Below, piece after piece: positions 42,773-51,477 of a stretch of DNA of 64,000 nucleotides (position 1 is its first letter; the number at the start of each line of letters is the position of its first letter). This stretch comes from Roseimaritima ulvae (GTDB lineage: Bacteria > Planctomycetota > Planctomycetia > Pirellulales > Pirellulaceae). The notes beneath the pieces were generated by a model that had not been told where the DNA came from, did no database searches, and worked only from the letters and a program-made list of their open reading frames with translations. Where the stretch lies: contig NZ_CP042914.1 of NCBI RefSeq assembly GCF_008065135.1, forward strand, positions 3,825,404 through 3,889,403, written 5' to 3'. The translations under genes were made by a program, and so were the position numbers.

Positions 42773-43348
42773 GTGTCCGACGCCGATGACCTGGTACTCG
42801 CGTTGCGACCGGTTGCGGAAACGCTCAAAGCGATCGGCTTCCGCTTCTACGTCGGTGGCAGTGTCGCCAGTTCGTATCACGGTGCGGTCCGCTCGACGAT
42901 GGATGTCGATCTTGTCGGCGAACTGACCGAGGCTGACGTGCCGTCGCTGCTGAAAAAACTCGGCAGCGAATACTATGCGAGCGAACCCGCGATCCGAGAC
43001 GCGATCCGGCGACAATCTTGCTTCAACCTGGTTCACTTACCCATGTCATTCAAGGTCGACGTATTCGTCAGCCAACAGCGACCGTTTGATTTGCAAGTCA
43101 TTGCCCGAGCACAGTTGGGGAACCTGGACTCGGATACTGATTGGCTCGTTCCCATCGCCACGGCTGAAGACATCATCGTTATCAAGCTCCAATGGTACCG
43201 ATTGGACGGCGAGACGTCGGAGCGACAGTGGAACGATATGTCGCGACTGATTTTGCTGCTGGGGGCGTCGGCGGACTTTGATTATTTGCACCCAGCGTCC
43301 CAATTGGTCGGCGTCGAAAATCTGCTTGTGCGGCTTCTCGAGAAATGA
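42773..43348 (+). CDS. Nucleotidyltransferase-fold protein (AbiEii-like)
   Basis: The GTG at 42773 has a strong AAGGAG site seven bases upstream and gives 191 residues. The nucleotidyltransferase signature is visible in FYVGGSVASSYHGAVRSTMD followed by VDLV (GGS then D-x-D, the DVDL metal pair), with a third acidic residue in FKVDVFV. This fold is shared by AbiEii-type toxins, MNT antitoxins and tRNA-modifying enzymes. With the overlapping 86-aa gene it may be a toxin-antitoxin or defence pair. It lies near the left end of the tRNA-bounded island. Confidence 0.8.
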   Translation: MSDADDLVLALRPVAETLKAIGFRFYVGGSVASSYHGAVRSTMDVDLVGELTEADVPSLLKKLGSEYYASEPAIRDAIRRQSCFNLVHLPMSFKVDVFVSQQRPFDLQVIARAQLGNLDSDTDWLVPIATAEDIIVIKLQWYRLDGETSERQWNDMSRLILLLGASADFDYLHPASQLVGVENLLVRLLEK

Positions 43349-43479
43349 ATTGAGTTCCATTTAGTCGCCGCTATCTCCCTCCGCGTCAATGATCAACTCC
43401 GCCTCGTCATCAGCCAAGTCGATCCTGATGTACCCGGTGCTCATTTGGAAAACGGCTCGCGATAGAATGACCGGCAGTG

Positions 43480-43957
43480 TCCTTTGTTGAGCGGCGTGGC
43501 CGAGTCGGTTCACTAAACATCACTCCGTCGACTATCGAGTCGTGTTCGCCGGGCAACGTTTCCGTCCTGTTACGGATGCGGTCGGTGTAGACCGGATTGC
43601 GTAACAGCTTCGTTATTGTCCGTCTGGTCCAGCAGCGCTGATATTGCTGGCCACCCGACTGGCCGCCGATTGCCCAAAGTTCGGTCCCGTAACAACCACC
43701 AAGTGAACTTTATCTTCCTCAAGCAACGCGAGCAATTCGCTGAGCGACGCCAGGGGGTTTACGAGTCGATCAATCTTGTAAACGATCACCCGCTGGATCA
43801 AGTCGTCTTTCACCGCGTTGATCAATTACTGCATCGCCGGCCAGCCGAGCGTTTCGCTTGATTCACCTTCATCGGCAAGATAGTCGGGGACCTGCAAACC
43901 CAATGACGTAGCGGTGTCCAAGCAGATTGCGTACTGAACGTCGCAGGAACCGAGGGA
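43480..43957 (-). pseudogene. Decayed serine recombinase
   Basis: Three blocks in order on the minus strand match a resolvase-type recombinase. The first is the N-terminal part (DVQYAICLDTATSLGLQVP ... DEGESSETLGWPAMQ), interrupted by a TAA. The second is the resolvase core LINAVKDDLIQRVIVYKIDR ... LASLSELLALLEEDKVHLVV. The third is the recombinase domain motif LLRNPVYTDRIRNRTETLPG EHDSIVDG. Stops and the absence of the central 150 or more residues show it is dead. The catalytic Ser is not in the surviving sequence. It is probably the former mobility gene of the island or of an element within it. Confidence 0.8.
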
Positions 43958-44357
43958 GCCACCGCCACAACGCGACTACCGCGAATAGACAACGGTCAGC
44001 CGAAATGGGGTTGTATCTGTATCATTCACGTCCGATGATCGCCGCTTCGAAGACTCAGGCTAAAGCCCGCCGGGCTGGATATTTTCCGCGAGCGTTTCTC
44101 GCTTTAGCGCTAAAATAGTTACGGGCTGATCATGCTTGACAACCTGGATGACGGCGTTTGCCATGTTGCGGCGGAAGCTCAACGGAGTGAACTGCTTAGC
44201 GTGAACTTGCAGATGCGCACACGTATATTCTGTATAATCTGAGGCAGCGGTTCAGGCTCTACCGCGAGTCGATATCGCCCACGCCGACCAGATTATCGCA
44301 AAATGCCGATAGGTTGATCTTGCTGTAATCCTCTCTTAATGCCGCGACAGAGTTCTC
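43958..44357. other. Non-coding stretch upstream of nitrilase-fold gene
   Basis: No gene is supported. A possible promoter for the downstream gene has TATAAT at 44233-44238 and TTGCAG at 44207-44212 (20-base spacing, so weak). Palindromic fragment GCTAAAGCCCGCCGGGC lies near 44062. Confidence 0.35.
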
Positions 44358-46085
44358 ATGGAATTTAATCCACTAACAATCAAGCAGTTTTTGAAGTACT
44401 TGGTTCCGAGGTATGTTTCTAGGGCGGGACTACGATGCCCAGACTGGCCCGCAGATATTTTTGCGATATCAGCAGCATTGCTTGAGAAATCCGGAGGGTA
44501 CACAAAGGTTGGAACCGAATTCTGCCCATGCGAAGTAAGTGGTTTCGACGATCTCGATGAGCGCAACGACCAACTTGATGGCTTGGCCAACCAATGGCGA
44601 ACCAAAATTTCCAAGCAACTAAGGAAGGAGGCATTCAACGAGTCATCTGACAAATCTCGTAGACCTTGGAAAAAGCCGATTGAAATACCGGAGACAGTTC
44701 AAGAATGGTGGGAGCATATAAATAGAAACTGCGGACTCCCAGTTTCGAGTATTGTCGAAGAGCGAGTCTTGCTTGCAGCAATAGTCAACCTGCTTGCCGT
44801 CGCTGACGAGTGCTTGTCACGTGTTGGAATGCGGATTCACGGAGGCGAAAGTTTCGGGAAGTCGGAAAAACTTTTTTGGCAGTTCTGCGAAGTTCTATTA
44901 GCTCCCTTGGGTGCCAAAGGATCAACGCTGTGTCGCGAGATAGACCCAACACGAATCAGAGTTTTGCCCAAATCGCAAATTCCGGCCGGCGGTCTGTCTG
45001 TGCGTAGCATGTCGCATTATCTAGCGATGTGCCCTCCGATTGAGATCCCAGTTCACTGGCACAGCGCAGACTTTAGGTCTGAGGCTATAGCCGACGACCA
45101 TTGCAACATTCTTCTTGTGCCTTGGCCGTACGAAGTAGCGCCCGTCCAATTTCAGCCTTGGGAGAATGGCCGCAGTCTTAACAATCCTGACGCGAGACGA
45201 TTTGTCTTTGATCACGATGTCGATGAGTCGACTGATAAAAAGCTACTGGAGACCGTCGGAAATTTGCTCGACAGGGCACAGGCATCGGTGGGGAAGGTTC
45301 ATATGGTAGTGTTACCGGAGCTATCAATCACTGATCGCCAACACCAAGCTCTTTCAGAACAAATTGTTAGCCGTGATTGCATACTGATATCGGGAGTTGC
45401 AGATGACTTCCAACCGGATGGTCCAGAAGGAAAACACATTCCAAGAAATGTTGCAAGGACTACCGTGCCAGCTGTAAACGCCAATGGCAGAGTCGATTAT
45501 GAACAGTTCAAACACCATCGGTGGAAGTTGGACTCGTCACAAATAGTACGATATGGACTCTCGTCGACACTGAACCCGCGATTCGACTGGTGGGAAGCAA
45601 TCGAGCTTTATGATCGTCACATCAATTTCATGCGACCGAAATCTTGGCTTTCGATGTGTGTGCTTCTTTGCGAAGATCTCGCTCAGTTTGATCCAGTCGG
45701 GAGATTTGTGAGAGCCGTCGCACCTGACCTAGTTATTGCATTACTAATGGACGGCCCTCAGCTGGCAAGTCGATGGCCAGCGAGGTACGCAACCGTTCTC
45801 GCGGATGATCCTGGTAGCGCGGTCCTAACTCTGACCAGCCTCGGAATGAATGCTTTGAGCCGTAAGCCAAACGATCTCGGAGCTGCAGTTCCCAGGACTA
45901 TCGCTTTGTGGAAAGATCCATTGGCAGGTCTCGTGCCAATAGATTTGCCTTCAGGCAAAAACAGCGCTATACTAACTGTTCGCAACAATCAGCATGATCA
46001 CGAGATTATCAAGTGGACGGCGGACGGGAGGTCGAATGATTATAAATTCGGGACCCCAACTTATGGTGGTGTGCATTTTCTTTAA
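44358..46085 (+). CDS. Nitrilase-fold protein with novel N-terminal region, candidate defence effector
   Basis: The 575-residue protein has a 240-residue N-terminal region that I cannot place (helical, with CPCEV, and TVQEWWEHINRNCGLPVSS), then a carbon-nitrogen hydrolase (nitrilase) fold. The expected catalytic triad is visible: Glu321 in VVLPELSITDRQH, Lys385 in YEQFKHHRWKLDS and Cys438 in CVLLCEDLAQFDPVGRF. Nitrilase-like domains are known as the C-terminal part of RT-containing defence proteins (DRT type 1), but no reverse transcriptase is here. Codon use is more AT-rich than the flanks. It lies in a tRNA-bounded island, and a 61-aa gene starts 13 bases after it. Substrate and role are unknown; defence is inference. 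Confidence 0.75.
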   Translation: MEFNPLTIKQFLKYLVPRYVSRAGLRCPDWPADIFAISAALLEKSGGYTKVGTEFCPCEVSGFDDLDERNDQLDGLANQWRTKISKQLRKEAFNESSDKSRRPWKKPIEIPETVQEWWEHINRNCGLPVSSIVEERVLLAAIVNLLAVADECLSRVGMRIHGGESFGKSEKLFWQFCEVLLAPLGAKGSTLCREIDPTRIRVLPKSQIPAGGLSVRSMSHYLAMCPPIEIPVHWHSADFRSEAIADDHCNILLVPWPYEVAPVQFQPWENGRSLNNPDARRFVFDHDVDESTDKKLLETVGNLLDRAQASVGKVHMVVLPELSITDRQHQALSEQIVSRDCILISGVADDFQPDGPEGKHIPRNVARTTVPAVNANGRVDYEQFKHHRWKLDSSQIVRYGLSSTLNPRFDWWEAIELYDRHINFMRPKSWLSMCVLLCEDLAQFDPVGRFVRAVAPDLVIALLMDGPQLASRWPARYATVLADDPGSAVLTLTSLGMNALSRKPNDLGAAVPRTIALWKDPLAGLVPIDLPSGKNSAILTVRNNQHDHEIIKWTADGRSNDYKFGTPTYGGVHFL

Positions 46086-46097
46086 ATGAGGTGACAA

Positions 46098-46283
46098 ATG
46101 GGACGTAAGCCAGAAAGCCAAGTGGAAAAGGACATTCTGATCAGAGTTAAGCGGGCACAGCGGAAAAGCAACTGTCCGCAGTTGGGAGCAACCACCAGGA
46201 AGCGGCAGACGAGCGAGTTTAAAAGGCAGTGTAAGAAGCTTTCGAGCAAAGGTGTCTGCCTAAAATGTGAAGGGATCATCTGA
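46098..46283 (+). CDS. 61-aa basic protein downstream of nitrilase-fold gene
   Basis: The start codon lies 12 bases after the preceding stop with GAGGTG in the right place, so the pair is probably co-translated. The protein is very basic (KRAQRKSNCPQLGATTRKRQ) and ends in CLKCEGII, with a CxxC that could bind metal with the earlier Cys. It may be a nucleic-acid-binding partner of the nitrilase-fold protein. Confidence 0.6.
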   Translation: MGRKPESQVEKDILIRVKRAQRKSNCPQLGATTRKRQTSEFKRQCKKLSSKGVCLKCEGII

Positions 46284-47364
46284 TCTTGGCCTGTGATTCA
46301 GCGGCTTTTCGTATGGGACGGTTAGGGATCTCGTGCGAGCGGTCAAGTGCCGCCACTGCGGCACCACAAAGCCCGATTGAACGTTTTGAGCGTTCAACCA
46401 ATTGCTGTCGTTTTCCGTTCTGAATCTGCTCGGTTTCCTTCGATTTACTAGAGACGTTTGTGCTGGCAATCGAGCGTTCATCCAGCAGAAGTGGGGTCGA
46501 TGGACTTCCCTAAGGTGACTCAAAATTCAATTTGTCGGGCGATTACTTCGCTGTGAGAATTGGACAACCTCCCGAGCGACTTCAACAATTTTCTATGATC
46601 TTTGGACCGGCTGGCTCATAGTTCGCATTGGATGAGCCGAGACCATCGATGGCAAATATGTGGATCGGGCGAGCGAGCCTTGGGAGCGTCCAACCCGTGA
46701 GCGTAAAAAATCCACCAACCGCGTTAAGAAGTTTTCCCTCGGCCGCTCACGTCCCGGCAGCATTTTGCTACCCTAAATCCCGCTATTTTTCCTCACGCGG
46801 GCAGGGAAAATAGTGCCTGTTAGAAAAACGGGAAGAGCAAGTAGAGAGGAGCGGAATCCCATTTGCAGACGGTCCGCGCAGGTAACATTTTAGGGGACTT
46901 CGGTTCTCTTGACGGCAATTGATCAACATTGCGCTGCCTTTTAGACATTCGTCTGTTAACCCAACTGTCGAACCGAGCCCATCAAAATTTGAGCTTAGTT
47001 TGAATAGGCGAAAGCTCTCGCAAACTAGCTAACGCCCGTTGTCGCATGTCGACCAGCGGGCGTTTTTCGTTTTCGCCGCATTTTTTGCAATTGTTCGGCG
47101 GTTCCACGGCGATAACCAGTTGTCTCTGTTTCGCCTTCAAAGTGCCGGGGGCCGACGCAAACCCCAGCGATTCGGATCGAAACCCGAGATTAACCCAAAA
47201 CGTTCGCTTGTTCTCTGTTTGACGTGGCGACACCGTTAACAGCTGGCAGCGAGAATCTGTGATTGCTCTGTTTGGCCCAAAGCGATCTCGCCGTTTCGAC
47301 AGGATAAAAGAGCGAAACGCGGTGTACCCATCGCGGCGTCATACCACTGCCTCGAACGACCCGG
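46284..47364. other. Long gene-poor stretch in island
   Basis: About 1.1 kb shows no convincing gene. A minus-strand frame 46982-47233 (83 codons, with CKKCGENEKRPLVDMRQRAL) has a hint of coding and may be a real small protein, but I cannot support it. Short fragments look like decayed sequence. Confidence 0.4.
47031..47067 (+). terminator. Possible rho-independent terminator
   Basis: Stem AACGCCCGTTG (47031-47041) pairs with CAGCGGGCGTT (47054-47064) with one G-T or mismatch position, followed by TTTTTCGTTTT. No intact gene lies directly upstream, so the terminator may be a remnant. Confidence 0.45.
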
Positions 47365-47690
47365 ATTTGTTTCATTGACTACCACCTTACCTTCCCAACG
47401 ATACGCCGCCAACTTCTCCTCCATGGCAACGCTGTCGTCCGTACAAGTCTGTTAGACACAAGCGGAATCGGCTTGCCAATTATCCAGTAGAGTCCGAATT
47501 GCCCGGCACTGCAGTATGAAACGCAATCGCGTTGTACTCATGGTTGCCCATCACTGCCAACGCATCTCCGCTTCCACCATCGCCCGAGCAATCTTGATTG
47601 CTTCACCGGTCGCCGAACCGCGATCCACGACGTCGCCGACGAACACGACATCCCAGTCGGAATGCCGATAGCCTAGGGACATGCTTCCGG
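47365..47690 (-). pseudogene. Decayed metallophosphoesterase
   Basis: On the minus strand, DWDVVFVGDVVDRGSATGEA carries the GDxxDRG motif of calcineurin-type phosphatases. After a one-base frame shift, DALAVMGNHEYNAIAFHT carries the GNHE motif. A later piece, DDSVAMEEKLAAYRWEGKVV, resembles the C-terminal end of the same family. The middle is missing and frames disagree, so it is a deleted, frameshifted gene. Motifs match planctomycete metallophosphatases of the diadenosine tetraphosphatase-like group. Confidence 0.7.
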
Positions 47691-47762
47691 TTCACCTGTT
47701 GTGATGCTCGTTGTTGCCTGGGATCATATGAGCGATCGCAAACAATCCATCGGGCACTACGA

Positions 47763-48449
47763 ATGAACTCTGACGAATTATCCGTCAAGGCACTGACGCA
47801 AGTATCCATCGCCGAATTTGAATTCGAGGCTCCGCCATTGTGCGAGAAGGTGAAACGCAATGCCGGAAAGGTAATGAAGGAGATCCCGGTTCAGCGATTG
47901 CAGGCGGGCGGCCAGCAACTCAGCCAGCAACGTGGCTCGCGGTATCAGTGGGGCGAGGGAATCATCCTGAATCGGAATTCTCGCGTAAGCGGCGGGTTCT
48001 GGACAAACATGCCGTCCTCACAGCTTGAAGATTTGCGTCAGGTGACGGCTGATTATCCTGCGATCTTTCTTTTCTGCTACTACGAGATCCCTCAAAGCAA
48101 ATTACATGTTTGGGCGGTCCCAGACGAGGTCGCGATTCGGAGCCTTGCGACCGTGCCGGAGAACCAGTCTGGCGTGAAGACGGTCTTCATTGATCTTCGG
48201 ACACAGCGATTCAGTTACGCCGATGACGCACCAGACCTCACGCCATACTACCGCGAAATTGATCTTTCCGATGCGGAGATTGAGGCACTGACGGCAAGCA
48301 TCAAACAAGATGCCGCGGCGAAAGAATTGGCGGTTGATGGGACTGATGACGGCGAGGATGACGACGATCCAAGCTTAGACACGGATTACTACAGCCAGGA
48401 AACGGTTGACTTTCTACTTGAATTACCAGATTGTCACGGGGCGCTCTAA
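47763..48449 (+). CDS. Unknown protein truncated by IS insertion
   Basis: From the ATG at 47763 the product has 228 residues. The N-terminal 150 are mixed alpha/beta (for example YPAIFLFCYYEIPQSKLHVW); the end is very acidic (DGTDDGEDDDDPSLDTDYYS). The last codons and stop (CHGAL) lie in the left end of the IS element at 48433, so the natural C-terminus is lost or replaced. I do not recognise the family. Confidence 0.6.
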   Translation: MNSDELSVKALTQVSIAEFEFEAPPLCEKVKRNAGKVMKEIPVQRLQAGGQQLSQQRGSRYQWGEGIILNRNSRVSGGFWTNMPSSQLEDLRQVTADYPAIFLFCYYEIPQSKLHVWAVPDEVAIRSLATVPENQSGVKTVFIDLRTQRFSYADDAPDLTPYYREIDLSDAEIEALTASIKQDAAAKELAVDGTDDGEDDDDPSLDTDYYSQETVDFLLELPDCHGAL

Positions 48450-48520
48450 AAGGGACCACCTATGGGCGCCTATGGTCCCTTTTGAAATTGATGGTTTGGG
48501 ATCGGGCGATTTTGCCCGAT

Positions 48521-49207
48521 CTACTTGTCTTTTTCGGCATCCGAGCCGGTGGGCGCTTTGGTCCCTTTTGAAGTTTTCTCAGCATTTTTCAGCCGGTAGC
48601 TGCGGCCCGTGATCTTCATGATCTCCGCCGCTTGCAGGAACCGATCCGGGATCGCGCTGGCACTGGGGACATCTCCGATCAGCTTCCCCCAGTCCGCCAG
48701 CGGGCGGTTCGTGGTCATGATCGTGCTGCGGACTTCATGACGACGCATGATGATTTCGAATAGGTATTCGCCACTGCGTTTGGGAAGCTGCTTCATCCCC
48801 ATGTCGTCGATGATCAGCAAGTCCGGCTTGAGATACCGCGCCAGCACCTTCTCCTCGCCGCCCATCGCTTCGTCGTGCAAGAAGTCTCGCACCACATCGA
48901 AGACGCTTCGGTAGAACACCAATGCACCACTGCGAATCACCGCGTGTCCGATCGCTTGAGCCAAGTGTCTTTTGCCCGTTCCCGGCGGACCGCACATCAG
49001 CACGTCTTTAGCCTGGCGTAGGAAGTGACCGCTGGCCAAGTCAAACACCTTTGCTCGATCGATGCTGCGATTGAATGAGAAGTCGAAGTCTTCCAAACGC
49101 CGGACATCTCTAAACCCCGCTCGACGAACGCCACGTTCAACCTTACGATCGTTCCGCACCAACGACTCATCGGCTAGGATCAGTTCCAAGAACTCCGAGT
49201 GCGTCAA
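48521..49207 (-). CDS. istB: IstB-type transposition ATPase
   Basis: The 228-residue protein is the IstB helper ATPase of IS21 elements. Walker A is CGPPGTGKRHLAQAIG (Arg replaces the usual Thr after Lys) and Walker B is LLIIDDMGMKQLP. GEYLFEIIMRRHEVRSTIMT and TTNRPLADWG complete the AAA+ core. It assembles on DNA and stimulates IstA. It overlaps istA by four bases (ATGA). The K-R substitution in the nucleotide loop may reduce activity. The C-terminal SKGTKAPTGS is encoded by a copy of the IS-end motif. Confidence 0.92.
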   Translation of the reverse strand: MTHSEFLELILADESLVRNDRKVERGVRRAGFRDVRRLEDFDFSFNRSIDRAKVFDLASGHFLRQAKDVLMCGPPGTGKRHLAQAIGHAVIRSGALVFYRSVFDVVRDFLHDEAMGGEEKVLARYLKPDLLIIDDMGMKQLPKRSGEYLFEIIMRRHEVRSTIMTTNRPLADWGKLIGDVPSASAIPDRFLQAAEIMKITGRSYRLKNAEKTSKGTKAPTGSDAEKDK

Positions 49208-49542
49208 CTTGCTGGCTGGGCATGTAGGCCGCGGCTAAGCTTCTCTTCGATCACTTCACGAAACGGCTCACAAGCACTGGCCGACTTGGGGGGGGCGACA
49301 GGCTTGGCAGTGTCGCCAGAGCCGGTGGGCGCCCCGGTCCCTTTTGACTCGTCGCTGGGTTGCTTGCTGACACCATCGTCGGCCAGGTGCCGCCGAACCG
49401 TCTTGCGATCGACCCCAGGAGCCTCGGCGATTTCCCGCTGCGACTGACCCTGCTGATGTAAGTTCTTGATGGCGTTGGACTTGGTCACGCTTAAATGATT
49501 GGCCACGGCCTCCCGTTCTCCGTTCTGCAAGGTGCAAAACAA
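49204..49542 (-). pseudogene. istA: IstA transposase remnant
   Basis: Only about 112 residues remain. They hold the N-terminal helix-turn-helix (AIKNLHQQGQSQREIAEAPG VDRKTVRRHL) and the start of the following part (EPFREVIEEKLSRGLHAQ), after which the DDE catalytic core, normally 250 or more residues, is missing and the frame ends in PAS. The start is a TTG. The copy cannot transpose by itself. Confidence 0.85.
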
Positions 49543-49625
49543 ACAACAGTAGTTCGGCCAACCCTCTCACAGTGTGGAGGACTTTCAAGCGCCTATTACT
49601 GGTCCCTTTTAGGCGCCCCCTGACA

Positions 49626-50047
49626 ACCGGACAAAGGTCACCGGGCAGGCAAAACGCTGTATCCCAGGTAAATGGAGGGTTTCGGCTGTGTCGTTCTACG
49701 GCAAACCCAAACTGGACAAATTGTCCCCTGATTGTGTTGTTTTGTTCAGGTGGGCAGCGTTCCACAGTGGAGACGATTAGTTGCGTCTCTGGCTCTATGA
49801 AATGGGCACCGGGCGAGGCTCAGAGGTCCCCGTTTAGAATTCCCCCACGTAGCACCGCAGAGGTTATGGGCGTTTCCTGGCCCTAGAAGAATGGCACCTG
49901 CATACCACCATATCGCCCGAGTGAAACGAGGGCGCTATACGATGCGTCTGGGGCGTGGGATGCCTGTAAACTGAACCTAGGGAGCATTCCTGTGTCGAGT
50001 TGTTGTACTGGGTGATGTTTTTGGGCTCGGGATTGGATTCGATAACG
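49626..50047. other. Non-coding stretch right of IS element
   Basis: No supported gene. It should contain the promoter of the HEPN-motif gene; I cannot pick clear hexamers. Confidence 0.4.
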
Positions 50048-50659
50048 ATGGACGATAAGACGATGCAAGCTTGGCGAAAGTTTCTCGACCCCGACTTGCT
50101 CAGGACGAACTTAATTAGTGCATCTTTGTTTCTTACCGGGTGGGAGCTGCTGCGGGAGTGTGTGATTGAGCAGCCCAAGGGTTTCTTCGTTGTTGTTCAT
50201 GGTGACCTCAGCGAAGACAGGCAAACCTACCGTGAAGAGATTTTGTGCCGCGACAAGAGTCCCTTTCTGGCATCGCTTGCGTGGTTCCACGAACAAGGGG
50301 CTGTGGACGACGACGATCTGACGTTGGTGGATCTCCTCTATAAATATCGGTGCGAGATTGCCCATGAACTTCCCGCAATTGTGATGTCGGATCAGGAAAT
50401 CGACATCCCCCTTTTTGGCCGCTTGGTTGGTCTCGTCGACAAGATCGATCGCTGGTGGATTCGCGAGATTGAGTGTGCCATTAATCCTCTTGCAAATGGG
50501 CAGGCCCCTTACGATGTTCCCGATTCTGAAATCCACTCTGGCAGAATGATCGTTCTGTCGATGATGCTCCAAATTGCGACCGGGGATGAGGAGCAAGCAA
50601 ACGTATGGAAGAATATGTTGCCCGAGGCCGGCGAACGTCCTACCTGGGATGCGTCTTAG
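50048..50659 (+). CDS. HEPN-motif protein, candidate RNase
   Basis: The best start is ATG at 50048 (MDDKTMQAWRKFLDPDLLRT), 203 residues; an upstream start at 50000 is less likely. The protein is all-helical, and KYRCEIAHELP (Arg101 to His106) is the Rx4H motif that defines HEPN ribonucleases. The flanking helices (TNLISASLFLTGWELLRECV; EIDIPLFGRLVGLVDKIDRW) fit the four-helix HEPN bundle. HEPN proteins are common effectors of defence and toxin-antitoxin systems, often paired with a nucleotidyltransferase; the nearest such fold here is 7 kb away and not adjacent. No small partner gene is seen next to it. Confidence 0.72.
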   Translation: MDDKTMQAWRKFLDPDLLRTNLISASLFLTGWELLRECVIEQPKGFFVVVHGDLSEDRQTYREEILCRDKSPFLASLAWFHEQGAVDDDDLTLVDLLYKYRCEIAHELPAIVMSDQEIDIPLFGRLVGLVDKIDRWWIREIECAINPLANGQAPYDVPDSEIHSGRMIVLSMMLQIATGDEEQANVWKNMLPEAGERPTWDAS

Positions 50660-50781
50660 CGAGGTGCTGAACCTTGCCCCTGTCGTTCAGAGCACTTGAG
50701 ACTCTGCCACGGATTCCCCGTTTCTCGTTTTCCGACTCCTCGCGGCTACCGGAAAACACCAACCAGATGCCCAAATGAAAA

Positions 50782-50810
50782 CGGCGGGGCTAATCGGAAT
50801 AGCCCCGCCG
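50782..50810 (-). terminator. Rho-independent terminator of PEP-CTERM gene
   Basis: An 11-bp perfect stem (CGGCGGGGCTA/TAGCCCCGCCG) with a 7-base loop is followed on the minus strand by TTTTCATTT. It lies about 105 bases after the stop of the PEP-CTERM gene. Confidence 0.85.
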
Positions 50811-50916
50811 ACGTTAACGGTATGTTGAACGTGTGAACCAGCTTTATGAGCAAAGTGCGGATGCGATCCGCATCGGTAAATACGTTCGACGTTGGTTAGG
50901 TTGGGTCAACGTGGGC

Positions 50917-51477
50917 CTAAACCAAATCCATTTTGACCTTTTGGCGTCTGCGGCTTACGACTAAGACTAAGGCTCCGATGCCGAAGATGGCGAGTGAGGT
51001 TGGTTCGGGGACGGCAGCGTCGCCAAACGTGGCAGTGCTATTGATTTCGCTGAAACCAACAGAACCTTGCCCGCTGGGAACAGTGTTTGTAACGCCAAGT
51101 AACACAGTGTAAGTCCCGCCACCGGTTATAGCCGGGAAAGCAAAATCAAGGTCAAGAGTTCCCAATGGATCTCCGTCGTTGATGGTGAAATTTCCAACCA
51201 AAGAACTATTTAAGAAGACATCGAAATTCACAAAGGCCCCAGAGCGTAAACTGTTGAAATCTACATCAAGGATCAACTCTAGAAGGTCAATTGAAACGAG
51301 TCCCGTGCCAGAGAACTCCTCGAAAACAGTATGGGTTGGGTTAAAGAAGTAGGTGCCGGAGCTGGCAGTCGTTGTTGATGAGCTAGAGGGAAAATCTACC
51401 ATCACGCCCGCCTGCACCTGCCGCGTCGTGGCAACCAACATCGCCAAACACGCAATCGCTAATATAGATCGTTTCAT
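50917..51477 (-). CDS. PEP-CTERM sorted surface protein
   Basis: The 186-residue protein has a signal peptide (MKRSILAIACLAMLVATTRQ) and ends in the exosortase recognition tail VPEPTSLAIFGIGALVLVVS RRR. Such tails are cut by exosortase at PEP, placing the protein in the extracellular polysaccharide matrix. The body is beta-rich and of unknown function. The exosortase is not in this window. An active transcription unit is indicated by the strong terminator downstream. Confidence 0.9.
   Translation of the reverse strand: MKRSILAIACLAMLVATTRQVQAGVMVDFPSSSSTTTASSGTYFFNPTHTVFEEFSGTGLVSIDLLELILDVDFNSLRSGAFVNFDVFLNSSLVGNFTINDGDPLGTLDLDFAFPAITGGGTYTVLLGVTNTVPSGQGSVGFSEINSTATFGDAAVPEPTSLAIFGIGALVLVVSRRRQKVKMDLV

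Larger units (their letters stand above)
48433..49625 (-). mobile_element. IS21-type element with internal istA deletion
   Basis: The ends match as inverted repeats: left TGTCACGGGGCGCTCTAAAA and right complement TGTCAGGGGGCGCCTAAAAG, both continuing GGGACCA. Terminal TG...CA is typical for the family. Length is 1,193 bp, about half of a complete IS21 member, because most of istA is missing. Copies of an internal motif (GGGCGCyyyGGTCCCTTTTGA) lie at 48465-48486, 48551-48571 and 49327-49347. No exact target duplication is evident (CCAGAT left, ACCGGA right). Confidence 0.85.

Noticed and set aside
44207-44238. Promoter of the nitrilase-fold gene (TTGCAG, TATAAT)
   Set aside because: The 20-base spacing is outside the normal range, so it is not listed as a feature.
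46982-47233. 83-codon minus-strand frame with CKKCGENEKRPLVDMRQ
   Set aside because: There is no convincing start signal or known domain, and it lies in decayed DNA; it is mentioned only as a possibility in the surrounding gap.
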